Of a stretch of 64,000 nucleotides of DNA, positions 1 through 9,955 are shown in pieces. The stretch comes from Xenorhabdus budapestensis. Its GTDB lineage: Bacteria > Pseudomonadota > Gammaproteobacteria > Enterobacterales > Enterobacteriaceae. A program made the position numbers and the translations under genes. Under the pieces are notes generated by a model. The model had not been told where the DNA came from. It was given only the letters and a program-made list of their open reading frames with translations, and did not search any database. Position 1 is the stretch's first letter. The number at the start of each line of letters is the position of its first letter. The stretch lies in contig NZ_NIBS01000007.1 of assembly GCF_002632465.1 (NCBI RefSeq), forward strand, positions 117,569 to 181,568, given 5' to 3'.

Positions 1-1
1 T

Positions 2-238
2 CAGGCCGATATTATTGCTGCATTACGCAAACGAGGTACAACTTTAGCGGCTGTCTCTCGTGAGTCGGGACTCAGTTCATCTACACTGGCAAATACTCTC
101 AGCAGACCGTGGCCGAAAGGCGAATGGATTATCGCTAACTATCTCGAAATACACCCATCTGAAATCTGGCCGAGTCGCTATTTTGATTCGTATGGTCGAC
201 TAATTGAACGTAAGGTTCGCGATAAACCACAGGAATAA
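2..238 (+). CDS. Ner/SfsB-like DNA-binding protein, 3' part
   Basis: An open frame enters from the left edge and stops at 236-238, giving 78 visible residues. The visible part starts QADIIAALRKRGTTLAAVSR and continues through a helix-turn-helix-like stretch (SGLSSSTLANTL) to RPWPKGEWIIANYL and IWPSRYFD. This pattern (RPWPKGE, then HPSEIWPSRY) is typical of the Mu Ner / SfsB (Nlp) family of small winged DNA-binding regulators. The N-terminus lies outside the window, so the start and total length are unknown. Whether it is a phage Ner repressor or a chromosomal SfsB-type regulator cannot be decided from this fragment. Confidence 0.8.
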   Translation, partial: QADIIAALRKRGTTLAAVSRESGLSSSTLANTLSRPWPKGEWIIANYLEIHPSEIWPSRYFDSYGRLIERKVRDKPQE

Positions 239-594
239 CCCGTTTTAATTTGTGATCTAGTTCGTAAAAATGATAAATGTTTATATGAAGCCCTGAGCGT
301 GAAATGGCAGCAAAATTTGACCATTTCCAAATCTCATGGCTTTTTTGCTTTAACGTGATGATTAAACAGTTATAAACCTAATTTTCACGTAAAAACTACC
401 AGACTTGATGTAGCAAAATAATGTGGGGGTACAACTGGGGGTATGTGACTTTTTTAATAAAATTAATTTATTAAATATTAATGTGTTAATATGCCAGTAT
501 TGAGATCTCCTCCCTCCTTTCATCCAAATCATGCGCTCACAAATAATGATAAGAAATTATCCATTTTCATTGTTTTCTTTCCACTGGTATATAA
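239..594. other. intergenic region without a convincing gene
   Basis: About 350 bases between the Ner-like gene and the tyrP control region. The DNA is AT-rich. A 72-codon open frame beginning at 491 runs through the TyrR-type boxes and ends inside the tyrP start; it lacks a ribosome binding site and resembles nothing I recognise, so I do not call it. The only distinctive feature is the GGGGGTA direct repeat at 424-443, listed separately. Confidence 0.6.
424..443. repeat. short direct repeat TGGGGGTA x2
   Basis: TGGGGGTA occurs at 424-431 and again at 436-443, separated by CAAC. Paired GGGGGTA motifs of this kind are, from memory, common just upstream of P4-type integrase genes next to attachment sites. 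No integrase gene is present here, so this could be a scar of a lost island or chance. Confidence 0.4.
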
Positions 595-635
595 TGTAAT
601 TATTTATTTACACTGTATGTACTATAAATTTGACA
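595..635 (+). promoter_or_regulatory. two TyrR-type operator boxes upstream of tyrP, the second overlapping a -35
   Basis: Box 1 at 595-612 is TGTAAT-N6-TTTACA, 11 of 12 matches to the TyrR consensus TGTAAA-N6-TTTACA. Box 2 at 618-635 is TGTACT-N6-TTGACA, 9 of 12, with the key G and C at the right distance. The second half of box 2 (630-635, TTGACA) is a perfect -35 hexamer; a weak -10 (TACCCT, 653-658) follows at 17 bases. A strong box beside a weaker one overlapping the promoter is the arrangement known for E. coli tyrP, where TyrR represses with tyrosine and activates with phenylalanine. That regulation is inferred here. Confidence 0.75.
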
Positions 636-705
636 GCCATAAATCAATCCTTTACCCTGCCTGTCTTATAACTATTTTTCCAACATATTCAGAGACGAGG
701 ATCGC

Positions 706-1911
706 GTGAAGAATCGCACTATTGGCAGTATTTTTATCGTCGCCGGGACAACGATTGGAGCCGGGATGCTGGCAATGCCATTGGCTGCGGCAGGTGTAGG
801 TTTTGGAACAACACTAGCCATGTTAATCACTTTATGGACATTGATGAGTTACACTGCACTTCTGCTGGTAGAAGTTTATCAACATAATCAAGCCAATACA
901 GGCTTGAGTACCATTGCCAAACGCTATCTGGGGATCGGCGGACAGGTATTAACGGGTTTCAGTATGTTATTTCTGATGTATGCCCTGACAACAGCCTATA
1001 TCAGTGGCGCAGGTGAATTGCTGGCTGCCAGCCTTTCCGCTTGGATGGATAAAACAATTACTGTCTCTACCGGGATCATCGTGTTTACGATAGTTGCCGG
1101 AGGTGTAGTCTGTATCAGCACACAATCCGTTGATTTAATTAATCGCCTACTGTTTACCGCCAAAATCATTTTTCTGATAGTCGTACTCGGTGTGATGATG
1201 CCTCATGTTGATAAAATCAACTTGATATCTATGCCAATAGAAAAAGGGCTGGTACTGTCTGCTATTCCGGTGATTTTTACTTCGTTCGGGTTTCACGGAA
1301 GTGTGCCAAGTATTGTTTCCTATATGAAAGGAGATACAAATAAGCTACGGAAGATATTTATCATCGGTAGTGCTATCCCGTTGGGCGCTTACATCCTGTG
1401 GCAATTGGTTACTCTTGGAGCCATTTCTTCCAATACCTTTGTCGGTATTCTTGCACAACAATCTGGTTTGAACGGTTTACTGCAAGCAGTCAGAGAAGTT
1501 GTTGCCTCACCAAAAGTAGAACTTGCTGTCCACCTGTTTGCTGACCTTGCACTGGCAACATCATTCCTTGGGGTCTCACTCGGTCTGTTTGATTATCTTG
1601 CTGACTTGCTAAAACGCCGTAACCACGCCAGAGGACGTTTGCAAACTGGTTTGATGACTTTTATTCCCCCCATGCTTTGCGCCCTGTTCTACCCTAACTT
1701 TGTTATGGCGCTGACATTCGCTGCTGTTGCTCTGTCTATTCTGGCACTGTTGCTTCCTTGCCTGCTGGTTTGGCGCAGCCGTGAAGAAAATCAGGGTGGA
1801 TATCGTGTTAAAGGCGGCAAATCAGCATTGATATTGGTTTTCCTTTGTGGCCTTGCTGTAATTGCCATTCAGATTGGGATTGTCACAGGTATGCTGCCAG
1901 AAGTGGGGTAA
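706..1911 (+). CDS. tyrP: TyrP, tyrosine-specific transport protein
   Basis: Encodes a 401-residue inner-membrane permease of the aromatic amino acid HAAAP family that imports tyrosine with protons. Very close to E. coli TyrP along its length: [20 protein letters not shown] at the N-terminus, [13 protein letters not shown] near residue 200, and a C-terminal [11 protein letters not shown] stretch before the last membrane helix. Eleven hydrophobic segments are expected. The GTG at 706 is chosen because it gives the conserved N-terminus and has GAGG a few bases upstream. It is transcribed alone, preceded by two TyrR-type boxes and followed by a hairpin. TyrP rather than Mtr is supported by the N-terminal sequence and the control region. 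Confidence 0.95.
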   Translation: MKNRTIGSIFIVAGTTIGAGMLAMPLAAAGVGFGTTLAMLITLWTLMSYTALLLVEVYQHNQANTGLSTIAKRYLGIGGQVLTGFSMLFLMYALTTAYISGAGELLAASLSAWMDKTITVSTGIIVFTIVAGGVVCISTQSVDLINRLLFTAKIIFLIVVLGVMMPHVDKINLISMPIEKGLVLSAIPVIFTSFGFHGSVPSIVSYMKGDTNKLRKIFIIGSAIPLGAYILWQLVTLGAISSNTFVGILAQQSGLNGLLQAVREVVASPKVELAVHLFADLALATSFLGVSLGLFDYLADLLKRRNHARGRLQTGLMTFIPPMLCALFYPNFVMALTFAAVALSILALLLPCLLVWRSREENQGGYRVKGGKSALILVFLCGLAVIAIQIGIVTGMLPEVG

Positions 1912-1917
1912 ATCATT

Positions 1918-1941
1918 ATCCGCATCTTTAATGATGCGGAT
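1918..1941. terminator. hairpin between convergent tyrP and yfaZ
   Basis: A perfect 9-bp stem (ATCCGCATC / GATGCGGAT, loop TTTAAT) lies 7 bases after the tyrP stop and 24 bases before the end of the converging yfaZ gene. Neither side has a strong T run, so it may act weakly in both directions. Confidence 0.6.
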
Positions 1942-1965
1942 CGGATAACCCTAATTTAGAATATG

Positions 1966-2508
1966 TTAGAAACTCGCACCCACTCCGATGTAAAAACCGT
2001 CTGACACTTTATTGTTGCGGTTTCCATTTTTTCCTTTCAAATCAATAACCCGATAACCAGCATTAATGGTTATTGGTTTAAATAGAGTGTAACGAGCTCC
2101 GCCTGCTGCCTCAGTATAAGAATCAATGCCAGAAGTTAAACCCGATGGAGCACCATAAGCCTCACCGTATAGTGACAAAGAAGGCATTACTTCCCAACTG
2201 AGACCAACACCACCAGCCAATGCAGCACCATCTTTCCCCACTTTTGGTGACAAGTAGAGAGCCTTACCACCAACACTTGCTGTTATCGGACCAATCGGCA
2301 AAGCAAAAGCAGCCCCCAAGCTCCCTAACTGACCATTATGATCACTGCGAGTCCAATTTCCATTGAGGGACAAACCCGCATTTTTATCACCAATCCCCGC
2401 AGATGTGCTGGTATAGTGTTTTCCTGCTTCTACATTCACAGAAATTGCGTTTGCAGTACCCGCCACAAAGAGCAAACTGGCCGCACTGACAGCAATAAAA
2501 CCTTTCAT
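1966..2508 (-). CDS. yfaZ: YfaZ-family outer membrane protein
   Basis: A 180-residue exported protein. A signal peptide (MKGFIAVSAASLLFVAGTANA, cleavage after ANA) is followed by repeated amphipathic strands rich in Gly and aromatic residues, ending in the C-terminal Phe (IGVGASF) typical of outer-membrane beta-barrels. Sequence and size fit the YfaZ family, whose function is unknown. The internal ATG at 2508 is chosen over a start 18 bases upstream because it directly follows the AGAGAGAG ribosome binding site and begins the signal peptide. In E. coli yfaZ also lies in the same part of the chromosome as the men genes. Confidence 0.85.
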   Translation of the reverse strand: MKGFIAVSAASLLFVAGTANAISVNVEAGKHYTSTSAGIGDKNAGLSLNGNWTRSDHNGQLGSLGAAFALPIGPITASVGGKALYLSPKVGKDGAALAGGVGLSWEVMPSLSLYGEAYGAPSGLTSGIDSYTEAAGGARYTLFKPITINAGYRVIDLKGKNGNRNNKVSDGFYIGVGASF

Positions 2509-2616
2509 ATATCTCTCTCTTCTCAATCAGTAATTATGTAGTTGCTAATATTCGTGAGCCATTTTACTGGAATCCAATAAACACTATAGATTATGAATGT
2601 AATAAACTATTTAGAT

Positions 2617-4038
2617 TCACCAAGATATGTAAGCACTATATTGTTTTAGCACCCATTCTTTGACCTGTTGACGCGAAGTTTTTATCCCGCCATTTTTCAA
2701 ATGTTCCGGTAACAAATAACAAGCTACAGGTCGTTGGAATGTAGCAAGTTTATCGGAAAGCCAATTAACAAGTGTTTTTGTAAGTTGAGGATCGTTTGTT
2801 TCGATCACTACAACAGGCCGATGCCCAAATTCAGTATCAGGCACTGGAACAACAAAACTTTGTTGGATTTGGGGATGCAGATTAATAATACGCTCAATAT
2901 TTTCCGGCTGAATACCTTCACCAGCGCTGAAAAATTGATTATCAAGGCGTCCCAAAATACACAATTCGCCCTGTTTAAAAACGCCCCGGTCACGGGTCGG
3001 AAACCAACCTTCCTCTTTGGCTAATGGTTTTAATTTCCCATCAAACCAATAACCCATAGCAATACTATCTGCCCGGATCTGTATTTCCTCATCCAACAAA
3101 CGGATCTCTTTTCCCGGTAGCGGCGTTCCTACTCCCGATAAGCCATCTGCGCGTTTTGCACAGACGGTTGATGCCATTTCAGTCAAACCATAACCGCACC
3201 AACAGCTTATCCCGAGCTGCTCAGCTTGTTGAATAAGCTCCAACGGTATCATTGCCCCGCCTAATAACACATCTTTCAAAGTCAGATCGTGTTCACGAGG
3301 TTGGGAGAGCCAGCGCCACAGTTGAGTCGGTACTAATGAAGCATGCGTGCAACCCGATAGGGCTTTATCCAGAGAATACATATCTTGCAACACCAGTTCT
3401 GCACCTTTCAATAGCCAGCGCCAAAGTATTCCCTGACCAGAGACATGAAATAGTGGCAACGACAGTAACCAACGATCATCTGGCTGGAAATCTATGCGTG
3501 AAAGGATGCCCTGTGCGCTGGTAAGGTGAGCACCAATAGAATGCACCACTGCTTTGGGCAACCCGGAAGATCCTGAAGTCAGGATCATGCTTGCCGGGCG
3601 ATTGATATCCCATGAAACACATTTACCTGACATGCTTTCACCTGACATAACTGTAAACTCAGCTTGCCAGTCGAGTTCAGTTGCCTGAATGATCGATAGA
3701 GGTAAATCGGTAAAATCAGCCACAAATGCCAGATTCAGGTGAGGAAGTAATTCTATCAACAACGATTCCGGAAGCTGAGGATTGAGCGGTAACGCTCTTG
3801 CACCACATTGCAGAGCAGCAAGATAACACAACAAGAGATCTGCACTGTTCTTGCCTCTTAGGATCACACCATCACCTTGTGATACCCCCTGTAGCCGGAA
3901 GTAATCTGCGATAATGTTAATTTTTGTTGCCAATTCCTGCCAGGTTACTGCTTTGTCATACAGCCAAATTGCCTGTTTTTCTGGATAACAAACCGCCCAA
4001 TGATGCCATGGCCATTGATTAAACGCCACTAATGACAT
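2617..4038 (-). CDS. menE: MenE, o-succinylbenzoate-CoA ligase
   Basis: Activates o-succinylbenzoate with ATP and CoA to OSB-CoA in menaquinone synthesis. A 473-residue member of the ANL adenylate-forming superfamily; the phosphate-binding loop [11 protein letters not shown] lies at residues 154-164, GYGLTEM near 280 is the A5 motif, and TRDRG near 345 carries the conserved Asp. The family's C-terminal lid contains [10 protein letters not shown] with the catalytic Lys. Slightly longer than the E. coli enzyme. The start overlaps the end of menC by 10 bases, so the two are translated together. It is the last gene of the men cluster. Confidence 0.96.
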   Translation of the reverse strand: MSLVAFNQWPWHHWAVCYPEKQAIWLYDKAVTWQELATKINIIADYFRLQGVSQGDGVILRGKNSADLLLCYLAALQCGARALPLNPQLPESLLIELLPHLNLAFVADFTDLPLSIIQATELDWQAEFTVMSGESMSGKCVSWDINRPASMILTSGSSGLPKAVVHSIGAHLTSAQGILSRIDFQPDDRWLLSLPLFHVSGQGILWRWLLKGAELVLQDMYSLDKALSGCTHASLVPTQLWRWLSQPREHDLTLKDVLLGGAMIPLELIQQAEQLGISCWCGYGLTEMASTVCAKRADGLSGVGTPLPGKEIRLLDEEIQIRADSIAMGYWFDGKLKPLAKEEGWFPTRDRGVFKQGELCILGRLDNQFFSAGEGIQPENIERIINLHPQIQQSFVVPVPDTEFGHRPVVVIETNDPQLTKTLVNWLSDKLATFQRPVACYLLPEHLKNGGIKTSRQQVKEWVLKQYSAYISW

Positions 4039-5024
4039 TCATAACTCCACATCACTTCCAGTTCTTCTAATTCCATACAAGGAATATCACTGTCTGGCCA
4101 GCAACGGACAAGTTGCGATTGAATCAGATCAAGCGTATCCAGCCCCGGTAGTGTCTCTGGTGTTAGCCAATATGCTAAACGAGCCAGTTGTGTCAGACCA
4201 AAACTGGTTTCAACACTTGAACTTATCACTGCTTCCAATCCGGCTTGATGAGCCTCGGTGACCAATTGACGACAACGAGCAATACTACCTACCAACGTTG
4301 GTTTGATGATGATAGCTGTAACACCTTCCTGAGCTTCTACCATGAAACCTGCTTCACGAACACTTTCATCCCATGCAATGGCAATACCTGTCTCACGGGC
4401 AAACGCCAGTGAGTCTTCACGGGTTTTACAAGGTTCTTCCAGGAAAGCAATGCGCTGCCGATAATCAGGATTGACATACTTCGCAAATCTATCTGCTTTC
4501 GATCGCGCCCAACTGCGGTTGGCATCCAACCTCAGTTGTAGATCGGGTACTGCTTCCAATAAGAGATTAACTAGCATGCCATCCCGTACCGCTTCATAAA
4601 GCCCCACTTTCACCTTAGCAATTTTCCGCCCCGCTATTTTTCCCAGGCGCAAGATCACATCATCAGGATCTCCCGTACATAATGGTGCTTTGTGATAATT
4701 GGCCTCTGTGGGAAGTTCGCCCTGTAATTCAGCAAGGGCACAACTGATACCAAATGCAACAGAAGGTAATTCACTCTGCTCTGGTTCTTTATTTTGCCCT
4801 GTTTGGTTTTGGCACCAGTGTGTTAACCATTCCAGCGCAGCATGTCGGGCTTGTTCAAGCGTTTCGTGACTGAATTCCGGCAATGGGGCAATTTCTCCCC
4901 AACCATGGTTACCTCTTTCCTGCACATGCACTAAAAAACCATCACGGGTTTTCAGACGTTGGTAACGTAAAATAACACCTGCCTCCATAGGCAAGCTGTA
5001 TTGATATAAGGTTGCTTTACGCAT
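4029..5024 (-). CDS. menC: MenC, o-succinylbenzoate synthase
   Basis: Dehydrates SHCHC to o-succinylbenzoate. A 331-residue enolase-superfamily enzyme. The catalytic and metal residues of the family are all visible: the KVKVG lysine motif at 137-141, Asp in DANRSW near 168, Glu in LEEPCK near 197, Asp in WDES near 219 and Lys in IIIKPT near 241. Its ATG overlaps the menB stop by one base (TAATG) and its end overlaps menE by ten, indicating tight coupling within men. Members of the family often have side N-acylamino-acid racemase activity, which the sequence cannot test. Confidence 0.96.
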   Translation of the reverse strand: MRKATLYQYSLPMEAGVILRYQRLKTRDGFLVHVQERGNHGWGEIAPLPEFSHETLEQARHAALEWLTHWCQNQTGQNKEPEQSELPSVAFGISCALAELQGELPTEANYHKAPLCTGDPDDVILRLGKIAGRKIAKVKVGLYEAVRDGMLVNLLLEAVPDLQLRLDANRSWARSKADRFAKYVNPDYRQRIAFLEEPCKTREDSLAFARETGIAIAWDESVREAGFMVEAQEGVTAIIIKPTLVGSIARCRQLVTEAHQAGLEAVISSSVETSFGLTQLARLAYWLTPETLPGLDTLDLIQSQLVRCWPDSDIPCMELEELEVMWSYECH

Positions 5025-5881
5025 TATGGATTACGTTTAAATTTACTGAAATCAGGGTGACGTTTTTCATTGAACGCATTACGTCCTTCCTGCCCTTCTT
5101 CAGTCATATAGAACAACATGGTGGCATTTCCCGCTAACTCCTGCAAACCAGCCTGGCCATCACAATCCGCATTCAATGCAGCTTTCAGACAACGCAACGC
5201 CGTTGGGCTGTTTTCCAACATTTCACGGCACCAGCGGATTGTTTCTTTTTCCAGCTCAGCATGAGGAACAACAGTATTGACCAGCCCCATATCAAGCGCT
5301 TCCTGCGCACTGTATTGGCGGCACAGGAACCAGATTTCACGGGCTTTTTTCTGCCCCACAATCCGCGCCATATAAGATGCTCCCCAGCCACCATCAAATG
5401 AACCCACTTTGGGGCCTGTCTGACCAAAAATTGCATTGTCTGCTGCAATGGTCAGATCACACATCAGATGTAATACATGTCCTCCACCGATAGAATATCC
5501 GGCAACCATAGCAACGACTGGTTTTGGGCAGGTACGGATTTGGCGTTGAAAATCCAATACGTTCAAATGATGTGTTCCGCCTTCATCTCTATAACCACCA
5601 TAATCGCCACGGATCTTCTGATCTCCTCCCGCACAGAATGCTTTTTCTCCCATCCCTGTCAGAATAATTGTACCAATACTATCGTCATAACGGGCATCAG
5701 CCAGTGTCTGAATCATCTCTTTAACGGTCAGAGGACGGAAAGCATTACGCACTTGCGGACGATTAATGGTGATTTTGGCAATACCATCTGGAGATTTATG
5801 ATAAAGAATATCCTCAAACCCGCTGGAACAATCTTGCCATTCAACCGGGGCATATAATTTTTCTTCGCTTGGATAGAGCAT
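5024..5881 (-). CDS. menB: MenB, 1,4-dihydroxy-2-naphthoyl-CoA synthase
   Basis: Closes the second ring of the naphthoquinone by an intramolecular Claisen condensation of OSB-CoA. A 285-residue crotonase-fold enzyme, the same length as in E. coli. The CoA-binding and oxyanion-hole segment [15 protein letters not shown] and [17 protein letters not shown] are present, as is [15 protein letters not shown], typical of MenB rather than of general enoyl-CoA hydratases. It lies 12 bases after menH and overlaps menC by one base. Confidence 0.97.
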   Translation of the reverse strand: MLYPSEEKLYAPVEWQDCSSGFEDILYHKSPDGIAKITINRPQVRNAFRPLTVKEMIQTLADARYDDSIGTIILTGMGEKAFCAGGDQKIRGDYGGYRDEGGTHHLNVLDFQRQIRTCPKPVVAMVAGYSIGGGHVLHLMCDLTIAADNAIFGQTGPKVGSFDGGWGASYMARIVGQKKAREIWFLCRQYSAQEALDMGLVNTVVPHAELEKETIRWCREMLENSPTALRCLKAALNADCDGQAGLQELAGNATMLFYMTEEGQEGRNAFNEKRHPDFSKFKRNP

Positions 5882-5893
5882 TATTGAACTTCC

Positions 5894-6700
5894 TTAACCG
5901 AAAAGTGATAAAAAATGGTTCACTGCGGCAGAAAAACCCGCAGGATTGCTACTGTGAGCATTATGTCCAGCCTGGGGAATTATTTTTGATGGCAGTGCAT
6001 ATTGCTTCACTATTTCTTTAAATTTCTGATCGTGTTCACCACATAAATAAACAAAAGGCACTGCCAGTTTTTGTAAGGCAGGCACTAACCATGGCTGGTG
6101 CCCAAGTGAGGTATTTTCTAACATGCCGGCAATGCTGCTGCCTCTGTTTTGTCTGCGGAGATGAATAAAACGGAGGCGCTGTTCCGGTGACAAATCTGCA
6201 AATACAGGTTGTTGATACCAGTCAGCCAAAACTTCTAACATGGGTTCTTCACGAAAACGTTGTACCCATCGCCTGTCATGCAACAATCTGGCATCGCGCT
6301 CCTGCTGAGAAAACAGCCCCGGATTTCCCCCTTCCACCAGTATCCCTCTTAATCTTTGCTGGTTATTGTGGTTTTGAGTTGCATGGTACATAGCAATCCG
6401 TCCGCCAAGTGAGTAGCCGATTAACCAATAATCATGGATCTGATGTACGAGTAAGGTTTCGTTCAGCAATTTACTCATCTCAGCAAAACCACCTGTAATC
6501 GTAATATCGGCAGAATTGCCATGACCGGGAAAGTCAATCACCAAAGAGGTATATTGGTTACAAGCGTTCACAATCGGCAGCCAGTCGTTGCCACTCCCTA
6601 GCAGTCCATGCAACCAAACCAGCCATGTGCTCTTTCTATCTACATTAACTGCCTCTACATTAACTGCTTCTGCATTGAATATCTGACAGGCCAATTTCAT
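5894..6700 (-). CDS. menH: MenH, SHCHC synthase (alpha/beta hydrolase)
   Basis: Eliminates pyruvate from SEPHCHC to give SHCHC. A 268-residue alpha/beta hydrolase with nucleophile Ser97 in GYSLGG, acid Asp224 in GEHDQKF and His246 in AGHNAH. The ATG overlaps the menD stop by four bases, so translation is coupled. Odd point: near the N-terminus the peptide EAVNV is repeated twice (residues 11-20) because of a 15-base tandem duplication at 6642-6671; this adds five residues before the first strand and should not touch the active site. Confidence 0.95.
   Translation of the reverse strand: MKLACQIFNAEAVNVEAVNVDRKSTWLVWLHGLLGSGNDWLPIVNACNQYTSLVIDFPGHGNSADITITGGFAEMSKLLNETLLVHQIHDYWLIGYSLGGRIAMYHATQNHNNQQRLRGILVEGGNPGLFSQQERDARLLHDRRWVQRFREEPMLEVLADWYQQPVFADLSPEQRLRFIHLRRQNRGSSIAGMLENTSLGHQPWLVPALQKLAVPFVYLCGEHDQKFKEIVKQYALPSKIIPQAGHNAHSSNPAGFSAAVNHFLSLFG
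6642..6671. repeat. 15-base tandem duplication inside menH
   Basis: Two adjacent copies (6642-6656 and 6657-6671) of a 15-base unit differ at one position (ACATTAACTGCCTCT and ACATTAACTGCTTCT on the plus strand). The unit is a multiple of three, so the menH frame is kept and only an EAVNV pentapeptide is added. Confidence 0.85.
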
Positions 6701-8421
6701 AGTTCAGTCACCTGTTTCAGCAACTCTTGCAGACATACTGCACCTTCGCTATCTGTCACGATTAGTTCAATGATTGTCGCTGTTTTTTGCTGCCATGCCT
6801 GCTCAACAGACTGTTTTAATTCAGACCAGTTTTGTGGCGCGCTATAATTCAAGTCAAACATGGTAGCAGCATGGTTAAAATGGATATTTTGCGGCATACA
6901 GTAAAAACGCTGGCGTGTTTCCGGCGGTGTGGGCAGTAATGAAAAAATTTGTCCGCCATTATTATTTACGATAAGCAGCACCATGGGTGAAGTGCTCTCC
7001 CGTAGTAAAGCTAAGCTATTCAAATCATAAAGTGCAGAAATATCGCCGATAATCGCTAAAGTCGGTTTACCGGTTGCCCGTTGCACCCCGACAGAAGTTG
7101 CTATTAACCCATCAATACCACTTGCACCACGATTGCTGTAAACCGGATAACCCTCAGGGAGTTGTCCTAACGCATCAATCAAACGGACAAGCAAACTATT
7201 GCCGACAAATAACTGCCCTTGCTGCGGTAATACTTGATGTAGCTGATGAGCAACCGCAGCCTCACTGAATTTTCCATCCAGTTGTGCGCTAACACAGCCG
7301 AATGCTTTTTCAGACCAAATCCACAGTTCATTCGCCCAAGAAACATTCGTCCCAAAAACCTTCGTCTCAGAAACATTAGGCATCTCTGTTTGAGCAGGGT
7401 GATCCCGTAACCAATCAGCCACATGACAGGTAAACTTGCGTCCCTGATGATTAGCAGGATCAAGCCTTCCCATAATAGGATCAATAATCCAATACTCTTC
7501 TGGCTGACATTTAGCCTGCCACTGCAATAATCTTTTTCCGGTCAGACTGGAGCCAAACTGAATAACCAACTGCCCTTTTGCCAGGATTTTCTGCGCACGG
7601 GGATGGTTCAGCCATAAATCAGCGCAAGGCAAAGGCTGACCTGTTTGAGACAACACATCTCCAATCAATGGCCAGCCTATTTCTTTCGCCCACTGTAAAA
7701 CAAGTTTCCCTTCTTCGGCTCCCATTCTTCCTGCCAGTATGACACCGCGTTTTTTCCGCCAGCAATCCCAATCCGCTACTTTGGCAATAACATGTGTTAC
7801 CGATTGTTTAAGCCACGGCTGGTGGCCTTGCCACCAATTCCCCAGCGTTTGCTGCCATGTCTGATATTTTTCATCGTCACCATATAAAGGCTCAGCAAAA
7901 GGACAATTAATATGTAACCCTCCTTGCTTCAGATTTGACATCGCATTATCAATGACAGAAACCAGCCAACTGGCTGAAATATCGGTGGTCGGTCGTGGTA
8001 GAGCAAGTGTTTGAGCCGGATGTGAGGCAAAAATATCACTCTGGCGAATAGCCTGATTCGCACCACAACCAATTAATTCCGGTGGCCTGTCCGCAGTGAG
8101 AAAAACCAACCGCTCGCCGGTTAGCCCGGCCTCAATCAGGGAAGGATACAGGTTAGCCACTGCGGTTCCTGACGTCACAATAACAGCAACGGGTTCCTGA
8201 CTCGCTTTGGCCAATCCCAGCGCCAGATGGCCCAGCCCTCTTTCATCAAAGTGGGTATGACATATCAGTTTACCGTTCTCTGCGGCAGCTTTCTTTACAA
8301 CGGAAAGTGTCAACGGTGTGGAACGAGAACCGGGAGCGATACAGACATGACGCAAACCATGACGAGTCAGTGCTTCCAGTAAAAGTTCCGCCCAACGACG
8401 GTTCAGTGCGCTGTTTGACAT
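6697..8421 (-). CDS. menD: MenD, SEPHCHC synthase (ThDP-dependent)
   Basis: Adds the succinic semialdehyde-ThDP carbanion made from 2-oxoglutarate to isochorismate, the first committed step to menaquinone. The 574-residue protein has the three-domain ThDP fold: an N-terminal Pyr domain with [11 protein letters not shown] and [16 protein letters not shown], a middle domain with GRMGAEEGK, and a C-terminal PP domain with the ThDP motif [10 protein letters not shown] and a NNNGG segment near residue 490. It is separated from menF by 129 bases. A TATAAT on the minus strand at 8461-8456 could give it its own promoter, but no good -35 is visible. Confidence 0.96.
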   Translation of the reverse strand: MSNSALNRRWAELLLEALTRHGLRHVCIAPGSRSTPLTLSVVKKAAAENGKLICHTHFDERGLGHLALGLAKASQEPVAVIVTSGTAVANLYPSLIEAGLTGERLVFLTADRPPELIGCGANQAIRQSDIFASHPAQTLALPRPTTDISASWLVSVIDNAMSNLKQGGLHINCPFAEPLYGDDEKYQTWQQTLGNWWQGHQPWLKQSVTHVIAKVADWDCWRKKRGVILAGRMGAEEGKLVLQWAKEIGWPLIGDVLSQTGQPLPCADLWLNHPRAQKILAKGQLVIQFGSSLTGKRLLQWQAKCQPEEYWIIDPIMGRLDPANHQGRKFTCHVADWLRDHPAQTEMPNVSETKVFGTNVSWANELWIWSEKAFGCVSAQLDGKFSEAAVAHQLHQVLPQQGQLFVGNSLLVRLIDALGQLPEGYPVYSNRGASGIDGLIATSVGVQRATGKPTLAIIGDISALYDLNSLALLRESTSPMVLLIVNNNGGQIFSLLPTPPETRQRFYCMPQNIHFNHAATMFDLNYSAPQNWSELKQSVEQAWQQKTATIIELIVTDSEGAVCLQELLKQVTEL

Positions 8422-8550
8422 AGAGTGTTCGAAAACTTATTTAAAAATAGAATGGATTATATAAGACATTCTTCACGCTTATTCTCTTAAAAACGCCTTC
8501 TTTGTCATAGCTCAAAGAAATGCCATGTAATTAACGTTATTTCCATGAAC

Positions 8551-9921
8551 TTATTCATTTGCCAAGCTACCTAACAATGAACGTAGTCCTGCGGCCTTAT
8601 TCTCGATTTCTATCCATTCCTGCTCAGGATCAGAACCAGAAACAATGCCTGCCCCCGCATACAATGATAATAAATCACCATTTATATAGGCGCATCGCAA
8701 CGAAACAGCAAATTCACTCTGCTCCAAACATAAATACCCCGCAGATCCGGCATACCAGCCGCGGTGAAATGGTTCATTTTCTGCCAAAAATTGTCGAGCG
8801 GCTTCTCTCGGTAAACCTGCGACGGCAGCTGTCGGTTGTAAACGGTGTAAACAATCACTGTCACATACCTGATTTAAGACACCGTGAATATGCCTGCGTA
8901 AATGTTGCACTTTACGTAAACGGATTACGTCAGGAGGAGCAACATCAATAGATTCGACTCCACCTTGCAAACGTTGACAAATATCATTCACAACAATCAA
9001 ATTTTCATGTTGGTTCTTTTTATCTTCCAATAACCATTGCCCCAGTTCTTTTGCTTTTTGATCATCCTCAGAATTTTCCGTTGTTCCTGCTAATGCTTCA
9101 GTAAATACCTGTAACTGATAACGGTAATAAAGTCGTTCTGGGGTCGAAGCAAGAAAAGCCTGATTATCATTGAACGCCAGCATAAAATGATAACAACGAT
9201 GGTTTACTCCACGGCTGGAAGCCATAAATTGCGCAGCTTGCAAGGGCATATTCAGCGTAAGTTCTGTTTTCCGCGCCATTACAACCTTTTCCATCTTTTT
9301 CTGGGTAATAGCATTCAATGCTTGCTTCAGCAAAATATTCCATTGTTCACTTTCAGGCATATGAGTTGCATTTAATACTGCTGCATACGATGTCTGGAAT
9401 GGTTGATGCGGGACAATTTGCCTAAGAAATAAGTGAATATTATCGATATCAGCCTGTCCATTAATATTCAAATATAAACGGGTTGCACCATGACAACGAC
9501 GTATTTCCATTCTTGGCAAGAACAAGTAACTTTCTTCATCACCTGTATTTTTCTCGTTCTCCTGCAATTGCTCTTTATTCTGATTATTCCTGATATGGCA
9601 AACATCCGTCTTTTCCCAGGCATTTAATCCCCAAATACGCATTTGGGGAAATTGAATGTGTTGATGTAAAAACGTCTCTGCCTTAATTGCATTACTGAAA
9701 AGACGAATTTGCCCACAGGCGGCAACTTCCTCATGCCCATCCCGATGTTGCCAGTAAAACTGTGGATAATGGGGTTGAGCTGCCAGCCATTCCAGCCAAT
9801 CAGTTTCACTGGTTGCCGGAAGTGAAAAACAGAACGACTGGATACCAACTTCGCTAACATTTTCGGTATTAAGAATTTCGCATACATCAGCGATGATATT
9901 AGCAATCTTATCCACAAACAT
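8551..9921 (-). CDS. menF: MenF, menaquinone-specific isochorismate synthase
   Basis: Converts chorismate to isochorismate and so opens the pathway encoded by the downstream men genes. The C-terminal chorismate-binding domain is complete: KVVMARKTEL, STPERLYYR, EALAGTTENSEDD, LQPTAAVAGLPREAA, GWYAGSAGY and GSDPEQEWIEIENKAAGLRSLLG. The start is uncertain. The frame is open to a TTG at 9948, with ATGs at 9936 and 9921; the likely -10 (TATAAT at 9955-9950) makes the TTG unlikely. I choose 9921 (456 residues), close to the usual length; a GTG at 9915 behind GTGGGG is another option. Confidence 0.92.
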   Translation of the reverse strand: MFVDKIANIIADVCEILNTENVSEVGIQSFCFSLPATSETDWLEWLAAQPHYPQFYWQHRDGHEEVAACGQIRLFSNAIKAETFLHQHIQFPQMRIWGLNAWEKTDVCHIRNNQNKEQLQENEKNTGDEESYLFLPRMEIRRCHGATRLYLNINGQADIDNIHLFLRQIVPHQPFQTSYAAVLNATHMPESEQWNILLKQALNAITQKKMEKVVMARKTELTLNMPLQAAQFMASSRGVNHRCYHFMLAFNDNQAFLASTPERLYYRYQLQVFTEALAGTTENSEDDQKAKELGQWLLEDKKNQHENLIVVNDICQRLQGGVESIDVAPPDVIRLRKVQHLRRHIHGVLNQVCDSDCLHRLQPTAAVAGLPREAARQFLAENEPFHRGWYAGSAGYLCLEQSEFAVSLRCAYINGDLLSLYAGAGIVSGSDPEQEWIEIENKAAGLRSLLGSLANE

Positions 9922-9949
9922 CCCCACTAATAACATGATAAAATGCAAA

Positions 9950-9955
9950 ATTATA
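9950..9955 (-). promoter_or_regulatory. candidate -10 of the menF promoter
   Basis: A perfect TATAAT is read on the minus strand at 9955-9950, 28 bases before the chosen menF ATG. The -35 is poor (TTTAAT at 9977-9972, 16-base spacing). It would place the transcript start near 9943, which argues against the TTG start at 9948. Confidence 0.45.

Noticed and set aside
491..709. 72-codon open frame before tyrP
   Set aside because: It covers the TyrR boxes and promoter, has no ribosome binding site and no recognisable protein features.
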